Of a stretch of DNA of 46,778 nucleotides, positions 9,401 to 16,011 are shown one piece after another. The stretch is from Anaerolinea sp. (GTDB taxonomy: Bacteria > Chloroflexota > Anaerolineae > Aggregatilineales > UBA2796), in NCBI GenBank assembly GCA_014879835.1, contig JACSRJ010000221.1, forward strand, positions 1-46,778, in the 5' to 3' direction. The notes under the pieces are model-generated. The model was not told the DNA's origin. It made no database searches and saw nothing but the letters and a program-made list of their open reading frames with translations. Position numbers and translations under genes: made by a program. Numbering within the stretch: the first letter of the stretch is position 1; every line of letters begins with the position of its first letter.

Positions 9401-9567
9401 TTTTTATTCTGCTGGCGGACATTGGTCAAAATGGATATTTTTGCACCACTCTCCAACAACCATTCCAAAGCACTGAGCAGTGTTGATCGCACTGCGGCAG
9501 ATTCTTCGGCGCTTTCGATGCTGCGAAGGGCGGTGAAAAACTGCTCAAACCAAGGATGCATAGGCAA
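6493..9567 (-). CDS. Soluble GAF/PAS multi-sensor histidine kinase
   Basis: A 1024-residue kinase without membrane segments. The order is a degenerate GAF-like region (about 1-120), a PAS domain (about 130-255, FRQLVENANVAIDVAALDG), then three GAF domains (about 275-415, 435-590, 605-760). A HisKA helix follows with the phospho-acceptor at H780 (MSHELRTPLNAILGYTEMI). The HATPase_c domain shows an N box (NLASNAIKF), a G1 box (DTGIGIAP) and a G2 box (GTGLGLAIS). It should autophosphorylate in response to cytoplasmic ligands, small molecules, light or redox cues sensed by the PAS and GAF modules. There is no receiver or regulator gene beside it, so its partner is probably encoded elsewhere. It is coupled by a 4-base overlap to the unknown downstream gene. 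A 256-base spacer precedes it. Confidence 0.93.
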   Translation of the reverse strand: MPMHPWFEQFFTALRSIESAEESAAVRSTLLSALEWLLESGAKISILTNVRQQNKNPLTREAVVSGKPQSSSDSRSLAFPLTVEDESYGVVYVETTVALSPQDCALAWSLCKAAGSALNRLSWPADPKVFRQLVENANVAIDVAALDGHITYANLAAAQLYGYDTPADLLKKSVSDLYFEDEEQRVAHDIISQSRTQEGWTGDVRHQTSDGAVLPVRLAVFGIRDHFNRLSSYGAIAQNLGEQQRLLISLRQQTQRLRAAAQVAKASISKLDLESLLLQVASVTQDLFNFDQVGVMLVDGDHLTVKIIYTSQGVLLPPQSQLPINETSLNGWVTLHGRPTLVNDTSQDSRYQTLEGMPEAGSELVVPLRLGERVIGTLDIQSAAINAFEHDDLETMQTIADQIAGAVDNARLFAAERFRVKQLAALNRISQMLVDVYNVDEVWDDIYEQIAGLFNVLTFFVIRYDPETGICRFIYLVDNGQVLPPPVPFPVGGLSGFVIRRGAPVLIDDLDTQREYLRTVNAEPLLIPGTRHARAFMGAPMRDRDGSVMGLISVQSDEPSVFTERDVEMLSTIVTQVSLALENVRLIEELSEAAAQIQIRAQRIESLYQIGTVLSASLDRERILTEAAEQIVNHFEVDHCAIMLAREDGISEIVAEYPETPLAGFMMNFTHAPILEHLRREDYLSAPDVHQSSLLLPFKEMIDQVGMKSALVLKMTAKGHLVGAVVLDTQRDYRTFSAEEIETVRAAVTQVSLAVDNADLYTQAVAANEMKSQFLATMSHELRTPLNAILGYTEMIMSGTYGALADKQADRLRRVYINAQHLLELINDVLDLAKIESGRLVLHWEPVEVPPLMTRVLHNVAPLAEGKPLVLDWQIPADLPILSADSIRLRQVLVNLASNAIKFTREGRITVWVVIAHFEEEEALMPLPEGISAAGLGIADGEYMLFLVRDTGIGIAPENFDLIFDAFRQVDSRPMREYQGTGLGLAISRQLVELHGGKLWVHSELGKGSTFVAALPLKRTEINP

Positions 9568-9705
9568 GCCTAAGTGTTGAAAAGGTTACCTTTGACTAAT
9601 CGTAGACTCACCCCCAATTCTACGCAAGAAATTCGTTGAAGATGCTTGCGAAATTCGTAAATTTGCGGGTCACTGTGACTTGCCCCCTCAAAAAAACACC
9701 TTTAT

Positions 9706-9722
9706 CCCCCCAATGGAGGGGC
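9706..9722. repeat. Short GC-rich inverted element (degenerate repeat relative)
   Basis: A C6-AA-TGGAGGGG(CG) palindrome in the 256-base spacer between the histidine kinase and the M23 gene. Its arms match part of the repeat cluster at 21717-21745 (C6, seven other bases, TGGAGGGGC), so it may be a worn single copy of the same repeat family. The rest of the spacer shows only a possible -10 element. Confidence 0.4.
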
Positions 9723-9776
9723 GATACGATTCCTCCAGTCTGCCCATCAGGGATGCCGCACAATTATCAAACTCAC

Positions 9777-9784
9777 GGTATAGT
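9777..9784 (+). promoter_or_regulatory. GGTATAGT -10-like element before the M23 gene
   Basis: CACGGTATAGTTAGG lies about 40 bases upstream of the M23 start. No good -35 is seen at the usual distance. The same core precedes the GT2 gene and, on the minus strand, the queuosine-precursor transporter gene. Confidence 0.35.
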
Positions 9785-9823
9785 TAGGTGAGGTGAACCA
9801 TTACTGTGCAGGGAGAGTTGTGA

Positions 9824-11698
9824 ATGCCCACCCCTTATGATGGAAAAGTTGCGGTCTGGTATGTGCATGGCCAAACCGTTGGTGAAGATACCATTGACCA
9901 AGTGATCGACACGATCCGCAATTTTGCCCCGGCTGTGGATGCAGTTTTTGTGAAGATCGGTGAGGGCAGCGAATGGATGGGCAACATTGGCACAGGTGAT
10001 CCCAAACCCGATCTGGCAGTGCGCGGCCCGGCTGATATTGACCGCTGGGTGAGCAAATTGGCCCGCGCCGGACTGGAGTTTCATGCGTGGGCAATCCCCA
10101 AGGGCACTAACCCTGCCGCCGAAGCCGATTTTTTGATTCAGGCATGTATGCGCCCCGGCGTCAAATCACTGATCCTTGATGTGGAGCCATTTGAAGGCTA
10201 CTTTGCGGGGGGGCGTACTGCGGTACGTCCGTTTCTGCTTCGACTGCGGGGCGGACTGCCAGCGGCTTTTCATATCGGCATGAGTGTTGATCCCCGTCCG
10301 TGGCACTATGCTGGAATCTTCCCTGAAGAATGGCGTCCTTTTTTGAACAGCATTCATCCCCAAGTCTATTGGGCGGAATTTGGACTCACCCCGGATGCAG
10401 GCTTGCAGCAGGCCTATGGGCGTTGGGCTGGTTATGGACTGCCTATGATCCCCGTCTTGCAGGGCTTTCAGGGACGGGGCAACAAGATCACCGCTGAAGG
10501 CATGGAACGGGCGCGTTTGATCGCCCTTGATACTTACAAAGCGACAGGGCTAAGCTGGTTCCGCTTTGGAACCCTGAACAAGGCCCTGTTTCCCCCGGTC
10601 AATGTCAACATTGATGGAACCGTGCCCGGTGGCGACGAAACCAAACCTGTTGGGGTGGGGCGTTATGGCGCAGAAGTGATCGTCAAACCCGGCGACGGGG
10701 GCTACCGCGAAGGTACTTATGATGGAACCCCCAGCCCCTTGCGCAGTTTTGAGAACGAAGAAGGCTGGACAAGTCGCTACTTTACCACCGACCGCTTTAA
10801 CAGCAATGTGTGGGTGCGCTGGGAGCCGCGTCTGCCTACCAGCGGCTTTTGGGAAGTCTCCGCCTTTACCCCTTCGCGTCATGCCTCCACCCTTAACGCC
10901 CGCTACAAGATCAATGGTATTGTGGGTCAAACCATCGATCTGGAAGCGGCTGTACCCCAAGAAAAGATGGACTCGCTTTGGGTAAATTTGGGTATCTATC
11001 AATTTGACGCTGCCAACCCCAACGCGGGGGTGGTATTCCTCAATGATCTCACGGGGGAGGCCGGACGCGAGATCGTCTTTGATGCCATCCGCTGGCGGCA
11101 GGTTTTAGGCTGGCAGCGCCCGGTGCGTTTTATGTCAGATGGTTTTGATGCCCCGGTGGGCACTGCCGATGAGCGTGAGCAGATCACCAACAGCGCTTAC
11201 CCGACCAGTTGGCTTTTAACGCTGGGATACAACCAACGGTATTCCCTTTTGGGGCGAGAATCTCTCCACACCGGTGATGATCTGGTCAATCGACGGGGTA
11301 AAACCTTAGGCCAACAGCTTTATGCGGTGGCCAATGGCACAGTGGTGAGCGCCAAACGTGAGGGCAAAGCGCCCAACTGGGGCAGTTGGGGCAATGTGAT
11401 CATCATCCGTCATGATCCTCTCGTCTCTACGGGGCAAGTGGTTTACAGCCGCTATGGACATGTTGATAACATGCAGGTCAAAGCGGGGGATCGGGTGATA
11501 CGGGGACAGCACATCGCCAACATTGGTGACGCCTATGGGGTCTTTAAGAATGCGCCCCACATCCACTTTGACATCAGCCCTTCGCGCATTTTGGAGACCG
11601 CGCCGGGGGATTGGCCGTGGCTGGATGTGAACCGGATCAAACGGGATTACACCAGCCCCGGCGGGTTTATCGCCGCGAACCGACCGGTAAAGCCCTAA
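9824..11698 (+). CDS. M23 peptidase with glycosidase-like N-terminal barrel
   Basis: A 624-residue three-part protein. Residues 1-270 form a TIM-barrel-like domain beginning PTPYDGKVAVWYVHG, with a strand-end acidic motif D119-V-E121-P resembling the DxE pair of GH25-like barrels. Residues about 290-430 resemble a golvesin/Xly-type carbohydrate-binding beta-sandwich (WVRWEPRLPTSGFWEVSAF). Residues about 470-600 are an M23 (lysostaphin-like) metallopeptidase with zinc ligands H482 and D486 (HTGDD) and H579/H581 (HIHFD), plus the YGHVD segment. Together these suggest a bifunctional wall hydrolase cutting glycan and peptide bonds. The start is firm: GGGAGAG precedes the ATG, and an in-frame TGA abuts it at 9821-9823. 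There is therefore no signal peptide, which is odd for an enzyme of this kind. PyrD follows 29 bases later. The barrel is related to one in the protein at 41921-44068. Confidence 0.85.
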   Translation: MPTPYDGKVAVWYVHGQTVGEDTIDQVIDTIRNFAPAVDAVFVKIGEGSEWMGNIGTGDPKPDLAVRGPADIDRWVSKLARAGLEFHAWAIPKGTNPAAEADFLIQACMRPGVKSLILDVEPFEGYFAGGRTAVRPFLLRLRGGLPAAFHIGMSVDPRPWHYAGIFPEEWRPFLNSIHPQVYWAEFGLTPDAGLQQAYGRWAGYGLPMIPVLQGFQGRGNKITAEGMERARLIALDTYKATGLSWFRFGTLNKALFPPVNVNIDGTVPGGDETKPVGVGRYGAEVIVKPGDGGYREGTYDGTPSPLRSFENEEGWTSRYFTTDRFNSNVWVRWEPRLPTSGFWEVSAFTPSRHASTLNARYKINGIVGQTIDLEAAVPQEKMDSLWVNLGIYQFDAANPNAGVVFLNDLTGEAGREIVFDAIRWRQVLGWQRPVRFMSDGFDAPVGTADEREQITNSAYPTSWLLTLGYNQRYSLLGRESLHTGDDLVNRRGKTLGQQLYAVANGTVVSAKREGKAPNWGSWGNVIIIRHDPLVSTGQVVYSRYGHVDNMQVKAGDRVIRGQHIANIGDAYGVFKNAPHIHFDISPSRILETAPGDWPWLDVNRIKRDYTSPGGFIAANRPVKP

Positions 11699-11727
11699 CA
11701 GTCCACTCAACACAGGCGCGCTAGTTT

Positions 11728-12735
11728 ATGTACCCCTTTTTTTACCGCCGGGTGCTGGTTCACCTTGACCCCGAAAGGGCCCACACACTGGCGGTGGATT
11801 TTCTGCGGGTGATGGGCGCTTCGGCGGCAGGGAGGGCTGTGCTTCGACGGCTCTTTGCCCCGCGCCCTGATCCCCGGCAGGTGGTGGAGGTGTGGGGGAT
11901 CAAGTTCCCGCATGTCCTCGGTTTGGCCGGGGGATTCGACAAGCGGGCTGAATGTCTGCCGGGGTTGGCTGCACTCGGCTTTGGACATGTGGAGATAGGC
12001 ACCATCACCCCGCGCCCACAGCCGGGTAACCCCCGCCCTCGGGTCTTTCGCCTGCCCGAAGATCAGGCCTTGATCAACCGGATGGGCTTTCCGGGGGATG
12101 GGGCGGCGGCGGCACGGGCCCACCTTGAGCGCACCCCCCGCCTGATCCCGGTTGCGGTCAGTTTGGGCAAAAATAAAGAGACTGCCCTTGAGCGTGCGGC
12201 GGAGGATTACTGTGAAGTCCTCAACACCCTTCACCCCTATGGGGATTTTTTCACCCTCAACATCAGTTCACCCAACACCCCGGAACTGCGCCGCCTGCAA
12301 ACCCCTGCCTACCTCTCGGAGCTGTTGGGGGCAGTGCAGTCAACCATGAAAAGGCTCAGCCCCAAACCACTGCTGATCAAGATCGCCCCTGATCTGACGT
12401 GGGCGGAGATCGATACCATCCTTGATCTGGCCCTTCAGCACCAGATCGCGGGGATTGTGGCCACCAATACCACCCTCAGCCGGGAGGGACTGCACAGCCC
12501 TGCACAGAGCGAAAATGGCGGTTTGAGCGGGCTGCCCCTACGAGAACGTTCCACGGTGATCATCCGTTACATTCGGGATCGGATAGGCGACAAACTAGGG
12601 ATCATTGGGGTGGGAGGAATCTTCAACCATACTGATCTTCAGCAAAAACTTGATGCAGGCGCGGTTTTGGTGCAGGCCTATACAGGCTTCATCTACCGGG
12701 GCATGGGCTTCGTAAAGCAGTGTTTGCGTCCCTGA
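11728..12735 (+). CDS. pyrD: Dihydroorotate dehydrogenase, class 2 (quinone)
   Basis: A 335-residue class 2 dihydroorotate dehydrogenase, the fourth step of UMP synthesis. It oxidises dihydroorotate to orotate with FMN and passes electrons to membrane quinone. Class 2 features are the N-terminal helical segment (FFYRRVLVHLDPERAHTLAV) for membrane and quinone contact, VEIGTITPRPQPGNPRPR, INRMGF and NISSPNTPELR, where S181 is the expected catalytic base. NTTLSR, SGLPLRERS and the phosphate-binding GVGGIF and YTGFIYRG segments complete the barrel. Length is normal for the family. No other pyrimidine gene is nearby. It lies 29 bases after the M23 gene, and no good ribosome site is visible before its ATG, so it may depend on read-through from that gene. 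Confidence 0.96.
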   Translation: MYPFFYRRVLVHLDPERAHTLAVDFLRVMGASAAGRAVLRRLFAPRPDPRQVVEVWGIKFPHVLGLAGGFDKRAECLPGLAALGFGHVEIGTITPRPQPGNPRPRVFRLPEDQALINRMGFPGDGAAAARAHLERTPRLIPVAVSLGKNKETALERAAEDYCEVLNTLHPYGDFFTLNISSPNTPELRRLQTPAYLSELLGAVQSTMKRLSPKPLLIKIAPDLTWAEIDTILDLALQHQIAGIVATNTTLSREGLHSPAQSENGGLSGLPLRERSTVIIRYIRDRIGDKLGIIGVGGIFNHTDLQQKLDAGAVLVQAYTGFIYRGMGFVKQCLRP

Positions 12736-12740
12736 GTGAT

Positions 12741-12768
12741 TTACAGGCGCTTGGATTTGTTCTAAAAT
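12741..12768 (+). promoter_or_regulatory. Sigma-70-type promoter of the HEAT-repeat gene
   Basis: TTACAG at 12741-12746 and TAAAAT at 12763-12768 are separated by 16 bases. They lie in the 70-base gap after pyrD. A strong ribosome site (GAGGAAGGA, 12788-12796) follows 9 bases before the ATG at 12806. Confidence 0.55.
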
Positions 12769-12805
12769 CTAGAAAATCCGTTCGCATGAGGAAGGATCGC
12801 CGCCA

Positions 12806-13996
12806 ATGCCCGGACGTCTTCCCCCGGTTCCCCTTGCGGAAGTTTTGGGTGCGCTGAAAGACCCCAACCTGAAGGTGCGCCGCGATGCGCTTAAGGTGTT
12901 GGGCAAATACAAAAGCTTTCGTCAGGATGAACGCACCCTGCCAGCCTTGATCGAAGCCACAAGGGATAAAACCCTCACGGTGGTTCGGGCCGCGATGCGC
13001 ACCATGAGTAAGATCGGTGATCCACGCGCCCTTGAAGCCCTCCCCCACGTGCTTAAAAGGCCGCATTCGTGCAGTTTTGAGCGCAGCATCGAGAAGTGGG
13101 TGACCAGTTTTGGGCTGCCGGGTGTGCCTTACCTGATCAAAGCACTGGAACACCCCAAGCCCGAAGCCCGCAGACGGGTTTTGTGGCTGTTGGGAGTCCT
13201 CAAGGCCCCGGAATCTTTTGAGGTGTTCAGTCGGGCTTTGGAGGATCCCGATCATACAGTGCAGACTTGCGCCATCCGCCACCTCGCCAGCCTTGGTGAT
13301 ACCCGTGCGGCGCAGCGGCTGCTAGAGATTCTGCACGGTGATGATTTTGATCTGCCCGCCGATGCGGCGCGTGCCCTTGGGGAGTTATTGAAGGGTAAAG
13401 CAGCCGATCACCTTCTGCCCATGCTCCAACATCGCTCCGCCAAGATTCGCCATAACGTGGCTTGGGTTTTGCTGATGTACTGTACCTCTGATGCGCGTGT
13501 GGGGCCAGCGGTCGTAACCGCCATTCGGGATGAGCCAAACCCTGAAGCGAAATTGAAAATATTGTGCAGACTCCCCCAGTACCCTCATGCCTCGGCCAAG
13601 GGGTATTTGCTGAAATGGCTGTCCGATCCTGATCCCCATATACGGCGCTGTGTGGCCGTGGTCTTGCGCTCTTATGATGTAGGGCAGCCTGATGTGGGTG
13701 CGGTGATGCGCCATCGGTTGGAAGTCGAAAGCGACGAGCAAACCCTTGCCAATATGGTGTATGGTCTATGCGAGGCGTTCACGGAGGCTGATATTCCCCT
13801 GCTGGAGGCGCTTATTGAGCGTCAGACTGCCCAGCAGGCGGGTGCTGCCGCACCAAGTCATTTGATCCACATGAGCCGGATCATCCTCCAAAAGCTGCGG
13901 GGAGAGATTCCCGATCTGCCCAGAGAGTGCGGGCAGATCAACTTTTACAAGGCAGCCCCGCAGATCGTCTCTAACAATGAGTCCGTGCCCACCTGA
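12806..13996 (+). CDS. HEAT-repeat (PBS-lyase-like) scaffold protein
   Basis: A 396-residue protein built of about eight HEAT-like helical pairs from residue 10 to 290. Typical units are DPNLKVRRDALKVLGKY, HPKPEARRRVLWLLGVL, DPDHTVQTCAIRHLASLGD and DPDPHIRRCVAVVLRSY. Each repeat carries the conserved Asp-Pro turn and buried Ala/Leu positions seen in PBS-lyase HEAT repeats. The last 100 residues are helical but less regular. There is no signal peptide, membrane segment or catalytic motif, so it is probably a cytoplasmic protein-protein interaction scaffold. Partners are unknown. It has its own promoter and a strong ribosome site, and it ends at a hairpin terminator convergent with ddl. Confidence 0.85.
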   Translation: MPGRLPPVPLAEVLGALKDPNLKVRRDALKVLGKYKSFRQDERTLPALIEATRDKTLTVVRAAMRTMSKIGDPRALEALPHVLKRPHSCSFERSIEKWVTSFGLPGVPYLIKALEHPKPEARRRVLWLLGVLKAPESFEVFSRALEDPDHTVQTCAIRHLASLGDTRAAQRLLEILHGDDFDLPADAARALGELLKGKAADHLLPMLQHRSAKIRHNVAWVLLMYCTSDARVGPAVVTAIRDEPNPEAKLKILCRLPQYPHASAKGYLLKWLSDPDPHIRRCVAVVLRSYDVGQPDVGAVMRHRLEVESDEQTLANMVYGLCEAFTEADIPLLEALIERQTAQQAGAAAPSHLIHMSRIILQKLRGEIPDLPRECGQINFYKAAPQIVSNNESVPT

Positions 13997-14007
13997 TCAG
14001 ATCAGCA

Positions 14008-14040
14008 GGCGCGCTGGACAGAATCAGCGCGCCCGTTTGT
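14008..14040 (+). terminator. Intrinsic-type hairpin between HEAT gene and ddl
   Basis: A perfect 9-bp GC stem (14008-14016 with 14025-14033) with an 8-base loop, followed on the plus strand by CGTTTGTTCTGT. The U-tract is interrupted, so it may be a moderate terminator. It could also stop the convergent ddl transcript. Confidence 0.65.
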
Positions 14041-14056
14041 TCTGTCCTAATGTGGG

Positions 14057-15250
14057 TTACTTTTTGAAGCCCTTCACGCCCTTCAGTCCCCTTGCGGAGG
14101 CCTGCGCCAAAAGCCCCGATTTATAGTCGTACAGGGTACGGCGTTTTTCGGCATGGGCCTCCAGCGCCAGACGGATCAGTTCATCCACCACCTGCGATGG
14201 GGACATGCCTTCCGCCTGCCACAAGTAGAAGGCCAGCGATCCGGGCATGGTGTTGATCTCGTTCAGGTAAGGTTCGCCATCCTTGATCAGGAAGTCGGCA
14301 CGGGCAGTACCCCGCCCATCAATGGACTTAAAAGCCTCCACCGCCAGCGCTTTGACCTGTGCGGTCAGTTCGGCCCCAATGGGTGCAGGGATCTTGCGCT
14401 CTGCGCCCTTCATCCCTTTGGAAGCACCGCCGCGCATGTATTTATCATCGTAGCTGAGGAACTCCTCAAAGGAGATCGGCTGCTCTAGTACGGAAGCGCG
14501 GGGTTCATCGTTGCCCATCAGAGCGCAGTTGACCTCGATGGCACCTTCCAGCGCATGTTCGATCATCACCCGCCGATCCAAATTGAGGGCCACATCAAGG
14601 GCCGCCGCCGCCGCATTACGATCTGTAGGGCGTCCGATGCCGATAGAGGAGCCGAGGGTCGAGGGCTTCACAAAGAGGGGATAACCCACATCATCAAGCA
14701 GATCCAGCACTTCTCCCCGGTTGGCTTTCCACTCCGAGCGGCGCACCAAAAAATGCTCCAAAACGGGGATTCCGTAACTCTTAAAGACGGCTTTGGCGGT
14801 GATCTTATCGTTGGCCACTGCGGAGGCCATCACCCCACAGCCCACATAAGGAATGTCGGCCAGCTCAAACAACCCTTGAAGAGTCCCATCTTCCCCATGT
14901 GAGCCGTGAATGGCAGGGAACAGGACATCGATCTTCTTGAGACTGTTGCGTGAGAGATACCCCGCGAGGGGCGGCGCGATCAAACCCTGCGGTTGGGTGC
15001 TGGGTGAAACGATACCTTCCTTAATGCCCATTAACTCTTCAACATTGGCATTCTGAAAGGTTTTAATATCCCCCAGCGGCGCTCCGGTGAGCCATTTGCC
15101 AGCACGGGTGATGTAAATAGGCACAATCTCATAACGGGCGGGGTTGAGGGCCCGAATGATCTGCTGCCCGGTGACCACCGATACATCGTGTTCGACCGAA
15201 CGGCTTCCAAAAATGACCCCTACCGTGAGTTTTTTAGTCGCAGCAACCAT
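14057..15250 (-). CDS. ddl: D-alanine--D-alanine ligase
   Basis: A 397-residue ATP-grasp ligase that joins two D-alanines with ATP to make the dipeptide used for the peptidoglycan stem. The N-terminal domain has the family opening VGVIFGSRSVEHDVSVVTG. HGSHGEDGTLQGLFEL and YVGCGVMASAVANDK lead to the central domain. The ATP-grasp C-terminal domain ends with RADFLIKDGEPYLNEINTMPG, which carries the metal-binding Glu and Asn. It is somewhat longer than usual, because of a basic C-terminal tail after the conserved EGMSPSQVV segment. It lies 30 bases after the GNAT gene on the same strand and is probably co-transcribed with it. The presence of a full ligase, with the nearby M23 enzyme, supports a peptidoglycan-containing cell. 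Confidence 0.95.
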   Translation of the reverse strand: MVAATKKLTVGVIFGSRSVEHDVSVVTGQQIIRALNPARYEIVPIYITRAGKWLTGAPLGDIKTFQNANVEELMGIKEGIVSPSTQPQGLIAPPLAGYLSRNSLKKIDVLFPAIHGSHGEDGTLQGLFELADIPYVGCGVMASAVANDKITAKAVFKSYGIPVLEHFLVRRSEWKANRGEVLDLLDDVGYPLFVKPSTLGSSIGIGRPTDRNAAAAALDVALNLDRRVMIEHALEGAIEVNCALMGNDEPRASVLEQPISFEEFLSYDDKYMRGGASKGMKGAERKIPAPIGAELTAQVKALAVEAFKSIDGRGTARADFLIKDGEPYLNEINTMPGSLAFYLWQAEGMSPSQVVDELIRLALEAHAEKRRTLYDYKSGLLAQASARGLKGVKGFKK

Positions 15251-15280
15251 AATCGAATTTGCTTCCTTGTGCGTTGTTGG

Positions 15281-15868
15281 TCAGTCTTGAGGGGAGCCGA
15301 GCCAATCGCTCCGCAGCATCCCAAAGATCAGGGTGTCGCGGCGGTAGCCCAGATGATCAATACAGTTTCCCCGTAAACAGGCTTCGCGCTGCATCCCTGC
15401 TCTGCTTGCCGTGCGGGCGCTGGCATGGTTGCGGGCATCACAGAACCACTCCATGCGTTCCCAACCCCAGTCCGTAAAGCCCCACCGCAAAAGCGCTTTA
15501 AGGACAGCCGTTCCTAACCCCTGTCCCGATTTTTCTGCGCTGATCCACATCCCGATCTCGGTGCTGCGCCATTCTAGAGGGGTTGCCCCCCGCAGCATGA
15601 AGCCTGTGCCGCCCCATTGTTCAGATTCATCGGGGGCGAAGATGCCGAGGATGAATTCCTGACGGAGCAACCATTGGGCCGCAAAGCGGCGCACCACCTG
15701 AGCGCTTTCCTCAAGCGAAGTATCGGGTTTTGCCCAAGGCATCCAAGGGTGTAGATGCTCATAGGAACGGTTGACAGATCGATTGAGAAGCCCTTCATCG
15801 CCTACCCGGTAGGCGCGCACCACAAAACGAGGAGTCTCAAGTCGTTCAGGAAATGTGTCAGGGATCAT
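15281..15868 (-). CDS. GNAT acetyltransferase, RimJ/RimL-like
   Basis: A 195-residue GNAT-family N-acetyltransferase that would move an acetyl group from acetyl-CoA to an amine. RLETPRFVVRAYRVGDEGLL opens the fold, and EIGMWISAEKSGQGLGTAVL holds the acetyl-CoA pyrophosphate-binding Q/GxGxG/A-type loop (SGQGLGTA). The typical RimJ/RimL C-terminal pattern follows, with NHASARTASRAGMQREACLRG. The natural substrate could be a ribosomal protein N-terminus, an antibiotic or a small metabolite. It is the first gene of a two-gene run with ddl. Its leader folds into a hairpin that contains its ribosome site (15875-15900). Confidence 0.88.
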   Translation of the reverse strand: MIPDTFPERLETPRFVVRAYRVGDEGLLNRSVNRSYEHLHPWMPWAKPDTSLEESAQVVRRFAAQWLLRQEFILGIFAPDESEQWGGTGFMLRGATPLEWRSTEIGMWISAEKSGQGLGTAVLKALLRWGFTDWGWERMEWFCDARNHASARTASRAGMQREACLRGNCIDHLGYRRDTLIFGMLRSDWLGSPQD

Positions 15869-15874
15869 GAATTG

Positions 15875-15900
15875 AATGTCCTCTTGAACGGGAGGACATT
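15875..15900 (-). promoter_or_regulatory. Leader hairpin covering the GNAT ribosome-binding site
   Basis: A perfect 9-bp stem (15875-15883 with 15892-15900) with an 8-base loop, lying 6 bases upstream of the GNAT ATG on the minus strand. On the transcript the downstream arm reads GAGGACATT, so the only Shine-Dalgarno-like GAGG, 11 bases from the start, is inside the stem. It could reduce translation until opened, or it could be chance. Confidence 0.45.
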
Positions 15901-15917
15901 GTACCTATTACGCGGGG

Positions 15918-15949
15918 AAATAAAAAGCGGGAGCTTCACCAGCCCCCGC
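15918..15949 (-). terminator. Intrinsic terminator of the VIT/VWA gene
   Basis: On the minus strand a 9-bp stem (15941-15949 with 15927-15935, one G-U pair) with a 5-base loop is followed by TTTTTATTT. A second GC-rich hairpin (about 15954-15979) lies between it and the gene. This is a standard intrinsic terminator for the VIT/VWA transcript. Confidence 0.85.
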
Positions 15950-16011
15950 GCCAGCCCTCAGCCGGGGTGGGCTGAGGGCATCCACGATCAAACGATTGAT
16001 CGGACGATGGG

